Below, one piece after another: positions 20,096 to 29,595 of a stretch of 64,000 bases of DNA. The notes beneath the pieces are model-generated. The model did no database searches. It had not been told where the DNA came from and saw only the letters and a list, made by a program, of their open reading frames with translations. The position numbers and the translations under genes were made by a program. The DNA is from Henningerozyma blattae CBS 6284. Taxonomy: Eukaryota; Ascomycota; Saccharomycetes; Saccharomycetales; Saccharomycetaceae. How positions within the stretch are numbered: position 1 is the stretch's first letter; the number at the start of each line of letters is the position of its first letter. Where the stretch lies: assembly GCF_000315915.1 (NCBI RefSeq), contig NC_020191.1, forward strand, positions 434,001 to 498,000. The letters are read 5' to 3'.

Positions 20096-20538
20096 TTTTC
20101 ACTTCAAAAGTGTTTTAGATATGTATCTGATATGTTTCAGTTTAAAAGAGTAAAATACAAAATTATATTTAATTATCTTATGTGTTGAACTGAATTGATT
20201 AAGAACTCAGATTACCGATCAAAACTAACTTTATCTAATTGAAAACTATTTTATTAAGAATTAAAGCTGGGATAATCACAAGAATAATATTCATTATGGC
20301 ATCATTCGCTTATTTTTGCACAAATCTATTACGCGAATTTTGTTTGTTTACCAAATATGCAAAAATAGTAATCAGAGTGAAAAATACTCGCAAATCTTTC
20401 CGCTTCTGTCAAAAATGCTAAAGGCCATCAGTATAATAATCACATATCTTTTAAAATATGCATGATATGGTATGCTAAAGATGGCTATATACAATTATAT
20501 ACAAATACAAATAAGATGCCAAGTGATGGCAATGATGT
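20096..20538. other. Intergenic: VIK1/CIK1 promoter and YAH1 3' region
   Basis: This 443-base spacer lies between two minus-strand genes. A 60-codon frame at 20239-20421 is not convincing. No strong regulatory motif was seen. Confidence 0.5.
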
Positions 20539-21132
20539 TTAGTTATTGGAGAAATCATTGTTGCTCACATTTCTAGTCATAGCAGGCAGAGCTACCCTTA
20601 ATCCCTCGACTTCTTTACTCATCTTCACTTGGCATCCTAGACGAGAAGTTTCAGTTAACCCGTAGGCTAAATCTAACATATCATTTTCATCATCTTCGGG
20701 TTCTGGTAAAGCATCTATATAATCTGGGTCTACAATGACATGACATGTAGAGCATGCACATGATCCACCACATGCACCTTCCATGTCTAAGTTATGTGCT
20801 TGAGCAATATCTAATAAGGAATCCCCTTCGCTAACTTCAAATGTCTTTTGTTCTCCGTCTTTTAAGACAAATGTAATATGCAATTCTTCACCTGGCTTTG
20901 GAGGATTAAGGTGGCCATGAAAAGTAGTTAGTGTTGACGAAAATGATCTTACTTGTGATTTATAAAAATTAATTGCCTTTGGATGACGTCTAAGAGATAT
21001 AGTAGGATCATTAAATGTGCTATGTCTGAGGGCGTACTTATATGAGGCTAATGACGAAAATAATCTTCCACTGGTTAATGGTTTCCAAAGAAGTGATGAT
21101 TTCTTAGAAATGCAATTTGTGAGCGATAACAT
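20539..21132 (-). CDS. YAH1: Mitochondrial ferredoxin (adrenodoxin homologue)
   Basis: Yah1 is the [2Fe-2S] ferredoxin of the mitochondrial matrix that donates electrons to iron-sulfur cluster assembly, haem A and coenzyme Q synthesis. The four cluster ligands are in place: C121-x5-C127-x2-C130-x36-C167, in the block GACGGSCACSTCHVIVDP and in SRLGCQVKM. The N-terminal 65-75 residues form a typical presequence: rich in Ser, Arg, Lys and hydrophobic residues with few acids, and containing VRSFSST, a plausible processing site. Length is 197 against 172 in S. cerevisiae, the difference being in the presequence. The C-terminal ALPAMTRNVS is typical of this family. It is divergent from VTI1 with a CACGTG between them. 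YAH1 follows VIK1 in S. cerevisiae. Confidence 0.97.
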   Translation of the reverse strand: MLSLTNCISKKSSLLWKPLTSGRLFSSLASYKYALRHSTFNDPTISLRRHPKAINFYKSQVRSFSSTLTTFHGHLNPPKPGEELHITFVLKDGEQKTFEVSEGDSLLDIAQAHNLDMEGACGGSCACSTCHVIVDPDYIDALPEPEDDENDMLDLAYGLTETSRLGCQVKMSKEVEGLRVALPAMTRNVSNNDFSNN

Positions 21133-21594
21133 GTTTATTATATTGTCTGTTCTCGTACTTTTTTTTAAGGATTTTCGTTTCTTTTGCTTTATCGTATTTT
21201 CTATGACTCCTTTTATAGGTTGTCTCGGTAGAGTTCTTACTAAGTTCCGATGAGTGTCACACCCAATTGGCTATGTATAATATTAAAAGATAAAATAGAT
21301 AGAAGTTAGAGTCATATCATTGTAATAATAATTTAACCTATTTAAAGTATATAGGCCATGCGCTATAACTAGTATTTATTAGCATCTCTTGCCTTTACTT
21401 GATACTTTGCACGAAATTTTTTTGGTGATCACGTGCAAGCAGGGGCCTGAAATTTTTGCTTCCTAATAGAATGACAAAGCCTCTTAAGTAATGACTAAAG
21501 TAATATATAGTCCAGATAATTATTGATTAAGAGATATTGAAAAAGCTACAAAAAAAAAATAGAGATAAGAAATATTTTATCAAGTTGAATAACC
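21133..21594. other. Intergenic between divergent YAH1 and VTI1
   Basis: This 462-base shared promoter contains CACGTG at 21430-21435, within GATCACGTGC, about 300 bases from YAH1 and 160 from VTI1, followed by AGCAGGGGCC. There is no gene. Confidence 0.6.
21430..21435 (+). promoter_or_regulatory. CACGTG (Cbf1-type) element between YAH1 and VTI1
   Basis: The context ATCACGTGC fits the Cbf1 consensus RTCACRTG. It may serve either gene; YAH1, an iron-sulfur gene, is the more likely target. Confidence 0.45.
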
Positions 21595-22284
21595 ATGTCT
21601 ACTCTGCTATCTTCATATGAACAAGAATTTAAAACAACTTTAAATCAAACAGTTGATAACATATCTATTGCCGACACACAATCATTACCACAAAGAAATT
21701 CTACATTAAAACAAATTGAGATTCAAAAAGATGAATTAATTGATCTGTTAGATCAAATAGATATTGAAATCAACAATTCTATAATAAACTCAAATGAAAA
21801 AGCTAATTGGAAATCCAAATTAAGGAATTATAAAACTGAATTAAATGAAAAAATTACCGCTAAATTTAACGATTTAATGGACTTAAATGATAGAGATAGG
21901 CTGTTTGGCGGTGCATCTTTCAACATGGATAATGATGGTGAACTACCTGACAATTGGAACTCATTGTCAGATGAACAAAAGCAACAATTAATTAAAAATC
22001 ATTCGATTCTTCAGAAAACAGGAGAAAGATTACGTGACTCCACAAGAATAGCTAATGAAACAGAAAATATTGGCTCTCAAATTATGAATGATTTAAGGTC
22101 TCAGCGTGAAACCCTTGAAAATGCAAGATCAACGCTGTTCCAAGCTGATTCATATGTTGATAAAAGTATAAAGACTTTAAAGACAATGTCAAGAAGATTG
22201 GTGGCAAATAAGTTTATTAGTTACGCTATCATTGCAGTTTTAATTCTATTAATATTATTAGTGTTATTTGCAAAATTCAAGTAA
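21595..22284 (+). CDS. VTI1: v-SNARE Vti1
   Basis: Vti1 is a Qb-type SNARE used in several Golgi, endosome and vacuole fusion steps. The N-terminal domain begins MSTLLSSYEQEFKTTLNQ, close to S. cerevisiae Vti1. The SNARE motif runs about residues 140-200, with RSQRETLENARSTLFQADSY and VDKSIKTLKTMSRRL; the glutamine in LFQADSY is a likely zero-layer residue. A single C-terminal membrane anchor of about 20 residues (207-226, FISYAIIAVLILLILLVLF) ends in AKFK, so the protein is tail-anchored. Length is 229 against 217 in S. cerevisiae. It is divergent from YAH1 and convergent with the YMR196W homologue, its immediate neighbour in S. cerevisiae. Confidence 0.96.
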   Translation: MSTLLSSYEQEFKTTLNQTVDNISIADTQSLPQRNSTLKQIEIQKDELIDLLDQIDIEINNSIINSNEKANWKSKLRNYKTELNEKITAKFNDLMDLNDRDRLFGGASFNMDNDGELPDNWNSLSDEQKQQLIKNHSILQKTGERLRDSTRIANETENIGSQIMNDLRSQRETLENARSTLFQADSYVDKSIKTLKTMSRRLVANKFISYAIIAVLILLILLVLFAKFK

Positions 22285-22513
22285 CTGTAATACATTTAAC
22301 ATTCTTTCTTCAGTAGCAAGCATTTTACATTTTACTTATATAATAAATTTATAATTCCAATTCTTTAACTTCTATTCGACGTCTTCAATTTGATTTTGAC
22401 TCTTTTTTCGAAATATATATATATATTCATTCTGCAACAAAATAGAAATAAACAATCATTAATTTAATAGTATTTAAACATAATTCTAACATTATATGTG
22501 AAGGGTAGCTAAC

Positions 22514-25500
22514 TTAATAGCAGTGCAATTCACTGTCTTGATCATCATCTTCACTACTCTTGCTACTATCGACCGACATCTTCCTCAATTTATCCTTTAA
22601 TTTTTTAATAACTTCATTTTCAAAGTAATGAGCATTTTCTATTGAAGATGGTTTCTGTTTAGATGAGGATTTCATTGAAGAAGCTTCGGCAATACTCGAC
22701 CTTGGAGTAACACCAGTCTTTGCACCACCTAGCGTATGTTGTAATTTTTCTTCTTCTGTTAATTCTAATACAGTACCGGTGAAGTAAACCATAGACTTTG
22801 CACTCTTACGTCTTGTAGACATTAGCCATTTATTAGGTTCATCAAGACCATAGTCAGCGGCCATTGGTACAGAACTGCTATCTGTTGCAGTAGTTGTGGA
22901 ATAGAGCGAATTAGACCTTGTTTTACGTGGGTTCTTCATTTGTGATAAGGCTAAATCATTGATCCATTTGGATACAATTGATGTCCAACCACATTGATGA
23001 GTAGCACCTAAGCCTCTACCAGTATCGGCATCGAAATATTCGAAAAATGTAATGTATTCTTTGAAATGAGGATCTGTTGATAGATAGCTTGTGTCCAATG
23101 GCTTGATTTCTTCTTCTTTTTCTTTTTTCCTATTGACGTCTTTTCTTTGTATCTTTTGAATATCATCTTCGAAGGCCTTCTTAATTCCCTTTCTGATATC
23201 ATCTTCATTGGAATCTGAATTCAAAGATCCAGTAGCTGTATCGGTGCATGACAAATCATCATTAGAATCAGGACAACTTTCTTTTTTATTTGAATTATGA
23301 GCTGATGTAGAAGATGAAGAAGTCATTGACATCGGCGATGAGGAAGATTCTTGATCTGAAATATTTTCAACAGTGTCTAATTCCTTATTAATTGGAATGG
23401 AAGATTCATTTTGTGATACATCTAATTTTTGTTCTTCATCTGATTTTATTTCAGGTTTAAAATCATTTGTTTTTAATATTGGTCTGATACCATCTTTGTC
23501 AGGCATGAATAAACAAATCATTCTGTAAGCAATCTCTTCTGCAACTTCAGCAAGATTCAACAAATTACCTGAACCTACTGGACATTCGACCTTAAAGCTA
23601 TCACCATAATATAAGAAGAATCTTTGTAAAGATTCCACGATTAAGAAAGTAGTTGGGAACCAAATTGGACCTCTCCAATTCGAATTACCACCAAACATAC
23701 CGGAATTTGATTCACCTGATAAATATTTGACTTGATAAAAGGAATCATTGACATGCATTTCAAATGGATGTTTTTCATGATATTTAGATAATGATCTGAT
23801 ACCATATGGAGATAAAAATTCATTTTCATCCAACATTCTCTCTAAAATTGACTTTAATCTGTCCTTTGATACCAAAGACAATAATAATCTTTCACCAACA
23901 CCTCTTTTACTCATTGAAGCTACATTTCTATCGAATATTTCTGGTTTATTTTCAATATACCAGTCAACTCTCTTCTTAAAATTAGGGAATTTTGTTAACA
24001 AATGTGGTTCTAGTGTCATTGCTGCATACAATGGAATTAACCCTACTAAAGATCTAATTGGAATTTGTTGTCTATGTTGAGGTCCCCAAGAAATTGCATC
24101 GTAATAAAATTTATCATCTTCATTCCAAAGATTTTGTTTAATAATTTGTTTTAATTCTCCAGAACTATTATCAACAGTATATTCAAATGACATTGAATCA
24201 CTAATTAAAATGAAATGTTGGAAAAACTTACTTGCAATATCCTCATAAACTGGATTTTCTTTAGCCAATTCTAAAGCAATATTTAGCATTTGTAAGGCAA
24301 AGAACGCCATCCAACCAGTGGAGTCAGCTTGTTCTAAAGTACCACCAGTGGGTAAAGGTTCACTACGATTAAAGATACCAATGTTATCTAAACCTAAAAA
24401 CCCACCTTCAAAGACATTTCTACCTTCAGTATCCTTTCTATTAACCCACCAAGTGAAATTTAACAATAATTTTTGGAAAACTTTTTCTAGAAAGACTCTA
24501 TCTTCACGACCGTATAGATTTCTTTCAATTTTGAAGGTTCTATAAACAGCCCAAGCATGAACAGGTGGATTTACATCACAGAAATTCCATTCATAAGCGG
24601 GAATTTGACCATTTGGATGCATATACCATTCTCTTGTCAGTAAATCTAATTGATGCTTAGCAAATTCGGGATCAATCATGGCTAATGGAATGCAATGGAA
24701 GGCAGTATCCCAAGATGCGAAAAATGGATATTCCCATTTATCAGGCATTGATAAAATGTTATCAATATATAAATTTTTCCAGACTTTATTTCTACCATTA
24801 GCTCTATCTTTTGGTGGAGCTGGTCTAATATTTGGATCACCATTATACCAATTTTCCCAAATGAAATGATAAAATTGTTTTGTCCACAATAAACCTGCAA
24901 AAGCTTGTCTTTGAATTTTTCTTAATTCTTCATTAATTGGTAAAGGATTAATTCTCCAATAGAAATTATCAGCCTCTTCAATTCTATCTTCAAAGACATG
25001 ATCAAATGCATCTTCATCTAATAAAGATAAATCTTGAGCTTGAAATATGCTATCTTTAAAATCATTAGTAAATTTATATCTTACTGTTACATATTCACCT
25101 GGTGGAATATTGGGGAAATGATAAACAGCACAAGCTTTTGTACCTCTATTTTTTGGATTCACTGAATCTCTATTTTCTTTAACCAAGTATTCTTCAAAGG
25201 CATCTTTGGTAAATTCTGATTTATTTTTTTTCTCATTAAATAATTTAACTAAATTCGATTCATTTTCTGTGAATAATAATTCTGGTTCAATATCATCATC
25301 AGTATCTTCGTCTTCTTCATTTAATGGATTACCATTTTCATCTACTGCAAAGACACCTGGTGAAGGTTGAAATACAATTTTCCTTTCACCATATTTTTGT
25401 GAATGAACATTAATTAAGTTTGAAGAATTGGAATCCTTTTCTAACCAAGGTTTATTGGCTTCTCTTTTTTCTTCATCAACTTCCCATGCCCAAGTATTTC

Positions 25501-26173
25501 TAAAAAACATTTGTGGAATAACATATAATTCACCTGAATTCAATTCACTTCTATTATAAACGGTAATTCTAAAACTTAAATCTTCTGGATTTTCATCATC
25601 TTTAGCCATTTCGAAAAAAACATCATAGTAGCAATTATCATTTGTCTTGGAATCCTTAAACATGCCATCGATATCATAAATTTCGAATTCTTTATCTTCA
25701 AACCCACGCTTACCGTTTTCTTCAATCAATTGTTTATAGGGGAAAGGTTTTGTAAACGGGTATTTATATAAAGCTTTCATATAAGAATGAGTTGGTGTAT
25801 TATCGAGATAATAATATAATTCTTTAACATCTTCACCATGATTACCTTGATGACCTGTTAACCCAAATAATCTTTCTTTCAATCTTTCATCTTTACCATT
25901 CCAAAGAGCCACGTTGGTACAGATTTGTTGTTTAGCATCTGATACACCAAATAACCCATCTTCACCCCATCTAAATACTCTTGCGTTAGCATGTTCAAAG
26001 GGGAAGTTGTTCCAAGCATCACCATTATATGAATAATCTTCACGGACAGTGGCCCATGATCTTTCACTTAGATAGGGACCCCATCTATACCAATTGAAAT
26101 TGTTTTCTTTATTTGTTTTTAATCTTTTTTCCTCTACAGTAGAATCAATCACTTCAGAGGCAAAGGGAATCAT
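22514..26173 (-). CDS. YMR196W: GH63-like glucosidase-related protein of unknown substrate (YMR196W)
   Basis: This is a large cytosolic-type protein (no signal peptide or membrane segment seen) of the glycoside hydrolase 63-like family; the S. cerevisiae homologue YMR196W is uncharacterised. The N terminus is conserved: WYRWGPYLSERSWATVREDY and WNNFPFEHANARVFRWGEDG. Clan-typical motifs in the (alpha/alpha)6 part include FFASWDTAFHCIPLAM (about 487-502), GGFLGLDNIGIFNR, QADSTGWMAFFALQML (about 617-632), GNSNWRGPIWFPTTF and the final ATHQCGWTSIVSKW. Length is 1219 against 1088. The excess is mostly an acidic Ser/Asp/Glu/Lys-rich insert at about 905-1015, just before the last conserved block, plus a Ser-rich tail. 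It lies between VTI1 and an ICY gene as YMR196W does. A TATATAAG lies about 140 bases upstream. Confidence 0.9.
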   Translation of the reverse strand: MIPFASEVIDSTVEEKRLKTNKENNFNWYRWGPYLSERSWATVREDYSYNGDAWNNFPFEHANARVFRWGEDGLFGVSDAKQQICTNVALWNGKDERLKERLFGLTGHQGNHGEDVKELYYYLDNTPTHSYMKALYKYPFTKPFPYKQLIEENGKRGFEDKEFEIYDIDGMFKDSKTNDNCYYDVFFEMAKDDENPEDLSFRITVYNRSELNSGELYVIPQMFFRNTWAWEVDEEKREANKPWLEKDSNSSNLINVHSQKYGERKIVFQPSPGVFAVDENGNPLNEEDEDTDDDIEPELLFTENESNLVKLFNEKKNKSEFTKDAFEEYLVKENRDSVNPKNRGTKACAVYHFPNIPPGEYVTVRYKFTNDFKDSIFQAQDLSLLDEDAFDHVFEDRIEEADNFYWRINPLPINEELRKIQRQAFAGLLWTKQFYHFIWENWYNGDPNIRPAPPKDRANGRNKVWKNLYIDNILSMPDKWEYPFFASWDTAFHCIPLAMIDPEFAKHQLDLLTREWYMHPNGQIPAYEWNFCDVNPPVHAWAVYRTFKIERNLYGREDRVFLEKVFQKLLLNFTWWVNRKDTEGRNVFEGGFLGLDNIGIFNRSEPLPTGGTLEQADSTGWMAFFALQMLNIALELAKENPVYEDIASKFFQHFILISDSMSFEYTVDNSSGELKQIIKQNLWNEDDKFYYDAISWGPQHRQQIPIRSLVGLIPLYAAMTLEPHLLTKFPNFKKRVDWYIENKPEIFDRNVASMSKRGVGERLLLSLVSKDRLKSILERMLDENEFLSPYGIRSLSKYHEKHPFEMHVNDSFYQVKYLSGESNSGMFGGNSNWRGPIWFPTTFLIVESLQRFFLYYGDSFKVECPVGSGNLLNLAEVAEEIAYRMICLFMPDKDGIRPILKTNDFKPEIKSDEEQKLDVSQNESSIPINKELDTVENISDQESSSSPMSMTSSSSTSAHNSNKKESCPDSNDDLSCTDTATGSLNSDSNEDDIRKGIKKAFEDDIQKIQRKDVNRKKEKEEEIKPLDTSYLSTDPHFKEYITFFEYFDADTGRGLGATHQCGWTSIVSKWINDLALSQMKNPRKTRSNSLYSTTTATDSSSVPMAADYGLDEPNKWLMSTRRKSAKSMVYFTGTVLELTEEEKLQHTLGGAKTGVTPRSSIAEASSMKSSSKQKPSSIENAHYFENEVIKKLKDKLRKMSVDSSKSSEDDDQDSELHCY

Positions 26174-26746
26174 ATTGAATATTTGTATATCACGTTTAAT
26201 TTAACTTAAAGTTGCTGTTTTAAAACAAGGAACGTAGAAAAGGACAGAGAAAAAGGGAAAGGGGGAGTGGATACTATAAATGATGAACCAAGAGGTATGG
26301 AAACCTGTGTACTTATATAGTGTACGATAGTCGAAATAGAAAAATTTTACAGAAAGGTGTTGGAAAGAAAGCAACTATATCAAACAATCATGATCTATTT
26401 GGTCTACTATCAACTTACCGTAACTAAATTAAAAGATGAACAAATTTATGATTTGACGTATTTGATTGTTCTAAAGTTAGGCAAAAAGAAAAGAAATGAA
26501 AAGTGGTGAAAACCCCCTCAGTAGAAAATACAGCTTAACTAACAAGCAAAAGGTATTTTTCTTTCAACAAAAGGCGGGGTTTAATTGGATCGAGTATTTT
26601 TCGATTTTTGCTATATATTTTCTCAGCAGAGTGTACGAATTGAGACACCCCTTAAAATTCGCCAATTTGCCCGCTAGAAACAGGCAACCCACCTTCAAAA
26701 TGGTAACTTGAAGGTATATGAAGTCTAGCGGAAGAACTACTTTTTC

Positions 26747-26806
26747 AAAAAATAAAACAAAATAAAATAAAATAAAATAATAAAATAAAATAAAATAAAA
26801 TAAAAA
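26747..26806. repeat. AAAAT microsatellite
   Basis: About eleven near-perfect AAAAT/AAAAC units in tandem, interrupted once by a shortened unit. It is noncoding, about 570 bases upstream of the YMR196W homologue. Confidence 0.9.
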
Positions 26807-27399
26807 TGGAAGAAAAAGGGACACAACTCTAGCAGAGAAACTTGAACCGTGTCTTTTTCAAAGAGAAAGTCTAGATTCTTTGTCGCAACAAACGAATGAA
26901 CAAACAAAAGAACGTTTAACTAAAGTAGAGAAATTTAACCAATCAAACGAATCTAGACAATGTAAAATACTCTTAATAAATAAAGTTTTTCTATTTCTAG
27001 TACAAAATTGACTGGCTCTATGACGAATAGGACGACAAAGCTAAAAATAATTGCAACTAAAAAAAAAAACTGACCCAACCAAAACAGTTGGAAGGGGAAA
27101 AGTAAGACCAATGAAGAATCGGGGTGATCGAGTTTTTTCCGAGTCATAGCCCCTTTTATATTCCTCATTCCAGATTTGCCACCGGAAGCCGCCCCTAAAA
27201 AAGTGGCAGGGAAAAAGATTTCCTGTTGTGGGAAAGCATACAAATGCCTCCTATATTTATCTCCGACGGAGAAACGAGGAAAAACAGGTAGAATCCGGGA
27301 GAAACTGCGAGAAGATTGGCCGACGGATATATTTGAAGAGAGATCCAATCGAATCGTAGATACAATATCAGATACTATATCACAGATATAATTGGATCT

Positions 27400-27526
27400 T
27401 GAGTGTAAAGTGTAAAGGTAAATGTAAAGGTAAGGGTAAAGATAACGCACTAGATAGTGCTAAAGATAACGCAATAGATAGTCATAAAGTTATAGATAAG
27501 GCTATAGATAAGTGTATAGATAAAGA
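27400..27526. repeat. Degenerate minisatellite (GTAAAG / AGATAACGCA / TAGATAAG units)
   Basis: The first part repeats GTAAAG-type hexamers about five times. It is followed by two copies of TAAAGATAACGCA with TAGATAGT, then four TAGATAA-type units. The gradual drift between units suggests successive slippage. Confidence 0.75.
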
Positions 27527-27812
27527 AAAAACCAAATTGGACTAGAAAGCAGTCGCGATGTCTATTAGAGTAGGTTATATAATTAACTAAATGCAAAATA
27601 GGAACTAGCCTAGAACTTGGTCTAGAGTTGAAGGATAAAAAATGAATATGTAAGAATTAAAAGCTAAAGGTATGTATATAGGTGTACTGATGAGCGGGGA
27701 GCGGGGAGCTGGGAGCTGGTTGAGATGGTCATGAAAATATTAGTGTATGTGTATCAAGTAATAAACGTTTGTAAATTTTTTGTCTTTTTGTTGTTGTTTT
27801 TTGGTATTATTT

Positions 27813-28328
27813 TCAGACACTATTCAACCAGTTTCTGTAGTTGTTCTGAGCAGCATTAAATACATCGTTCGGATGCCAGGTTATACTTGAGCTGACGTTC
27901 TTATTACTATTGCTATTAGGACTTGTGGTAGATTTGTGAGGAGACGTGGTGGTTAAGATCGGAAGACTACTAGAAGAGCCGCTTTGGAAGTTGTTGGTCC
28001 CTACTGCGAAAGGTGTACTCAGCTGGGTGAACGATTGACGATCCAAAGTTATACTTGTGTTGTCTGTGATGTTAGAGTCGGAAGTTTCTAGGAAAAAAAT
28101 GTCCTCATCATCATTACTGTTGTAGTTGTTTGAGTGGGAGGTGGTGTAATTATTACTCACTTCATAATTACCACTATCTTGCGCTTGATTGTAATCAAAT
28201 TGCGGGTTGTATGTGAACGATTCTGTGACTGTCAAATTAGATGGGGTGGAAGAGGCCGGGTCCTCTAGGAAATAATCTGTGGTTAACTTGTTTCCAACAA
28301 AATAATCTTCAATGTAAATCTTGGCCAT
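27813..28328 (-). CDS. ICY2: Small Icy1/Icy2-like protein
   Basis: This 171-residue protein begins MAKIYIEDYFVGNKLTTDYF and ends HPNDVFNAAQNNYRNWLNSV. Conserved-looking ends flank a disordered Ser/Asn/Thr-rich middle with an acidic patch (NDDEDIFFLETSD). I did not recognise it by full-length similarity. The call rests mainly on position, between the YMR196W and GYP5/GYL1 homologues, where S. cerevisiae has ICY1 (chromosome XIII) or ICY2 (chromosome XVI). Those are also small, about 127-136 residues, and poorly understood. The codon pattern, conserved-looking termini and a TATATATA about 190-205 bases upstream support a real gene. Its upstream region is unusually long and carries four copies of CCACGGG. 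Confidence 0.6.
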   Translation of the reverse strand: MAKIYIEDYFVGNKLTTDYFLEDPASSTPSNLTVTESFTYNPQFDYNQAQDSGNYEVSNNYTTSHSNNYNSNDDEDIFFLETSDSNITDNTSITLDRQSFTQLSTPFAVGTNNFQSGSSSSLPILTTTSPHKSTTSPNSNSNKNVSSSITWHPNDVFNAAQNNYRNWLNSV

Positions 28329-28420
28329 TATGATATATTATATGATATGTTGTAGTAAGAGTGGGTGGTATTATCTATTACACTATGGTGTGGTGTATCG
28401 CTGTATAATAATCTGTTAGG

Positions 28421-28444
28421 TAGTTAGTTAGTTAGTTAGTTAGT
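28421..28444. repeat. TAGT tandem repeat (6 copies)
   Basis: Six perfect copies of TAGT about 95 bases upstream of the ICY start, probably in its leader or core promoter. Confidence 0.9.
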
Positions 28445-28717
28445 TGATTTTGTACAACAAGATACAAACACCCAAGAGAAAATCTGATCCTAGGAATGCT
28501 CCTAGAGATAGATCGTAGGTTATATATATATATCTTTTACACCAGCCAGACTCTGTATAATGGGGTTACTCATCCTGGTAGCAAATACCGCTTGTTTTAA
28601 GAGGTGTGCATACATTTCACAACGTGTATGGCAAATAGATAGCGCCATTCTGATGACTGGGTGTTTTCTCTATTAACAGATAACCAGGAATAACCACAGA
28701 AATATCCACATAGGAGG

Positions 28718-29124
28718 CCACGGGTGTAACCCAATAACCAAGGTCATAATAACCGTGATGGATAATAATAACCACCGCAATCTGGGCCATAACTGTGTGT
28801 TAAACGTTAATCTATCCGAGGTCAAGTCCACATAGGTTATTGTCCACCACACTTTCTTCCACGGGCCATATTAGTAAACAAATCTACAAACGGGTTACCA
28901 TACTGTTGTGACATGATCTCGAACCCAATCTAGTAGTTTTCTCTGCACACCCTCCACGGGCTCAACCTTCCACCATAATCTATCTCTTTCTGTGAACAAC
29001 GTGAAACCAACTGATTTTGATTGACAAACAGGTGTAGATTCCGCATGCACCTTGGTGAGTCAACCAAATATTAACACTAGCATAAACAGTAACCCATTGG
29101 CTCATTAAACTCACCCTCCACGGG
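28718..29124. promoter_or_regulatory. Four CCACGGG motifs upstream of ICY
   Basis: CCACGGG occurs in the same orientation at 28718-28724, 28859-28865, 28954-28960 and 29118-29124, about 390-800 bases upstream of the ICY start. Three of the four are preceded by TC or TTC. A seven-base GC-containing word recurring four times in 400 bases of AT-rich DNA is unlikely by chance and looks like an upstream activating or repressing array. I cannot name the binding factor. Confidence 0.5.
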
Positions 29125-29560
29125 TCAGCAAATAAAATTTGGTAAATTATTCAGCTTGGATGGTCAATTACCAATTAATTTACCATTATTACCAATTAGA
29201 CTCCTCCTCCCAAATGTGGTGGTGGAGCGTTTTTCTGCGGGTTTTTCTGGGCAAGTGAAAAAAAATGGAAAAGAAAATATTTATGGCTAATAGCATATGA
29301 CAAATGACATATGGAAAAATACGAAATACAAAATACGAAATACGAAGAACGAAATGGAAAAATCACTAATCGGGAATGAAAAAAAAAGTTTTTCACCAAA
29401 AAATAAAATGAGTCAGGCAAAAAGATATTCACTACGTGGGTTTCACAGCCCATGCATTGCTAATTAAAAAAATATTTATCCAAGAGAGTATTCCATATGC
29501 TTTAACCAAATCAAGCAAATAGAAATGGAAGATGATATCCTTAAGCAAGAAAATAATGGT

Positions 29561-29595
29561 TCGAATCGAATCGAATCGAATCGAATCGAATCGAA
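29561..29595. repeat. TCGAA tandem repeat (7 copies)
   Basis: Seven perfect TCGAA units. The start resembles a tRNA B box (GGTTCGAAT), but no A box or cloverleaf can be built around it. Confidence 0.95.

Larger units (their letters stand above)
26174..27812. other. Intergenic: YMR196W promoter and ICY 3' region, repeat-rich
   Basis: This 1.6-kb spacer has no gene I support. It contains a TATA element near 26312, an AAAAT microsatellite (26747-26806), a degenerate TAAAGATAACG-type minisatellite (27400-27526) and short GCGGGGA/GCTGGGA repeats (27694-27720). A 165-codon minus-strand frame at 26953-27450 starts inside the minisatellite and is not called. RPL36A-type and other genes expected near ICY1 in S. 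cerevisiae are absent. Confidence 0.55.

Noticed and set aside
26953..27450. 165-codon minus-strand frame
   Set aside because: It starts inside a minisatellite, has no resemblance to a known protein, and its composition (Phe/Ile/Leu runs from A-rich DNA) looks noncoding.
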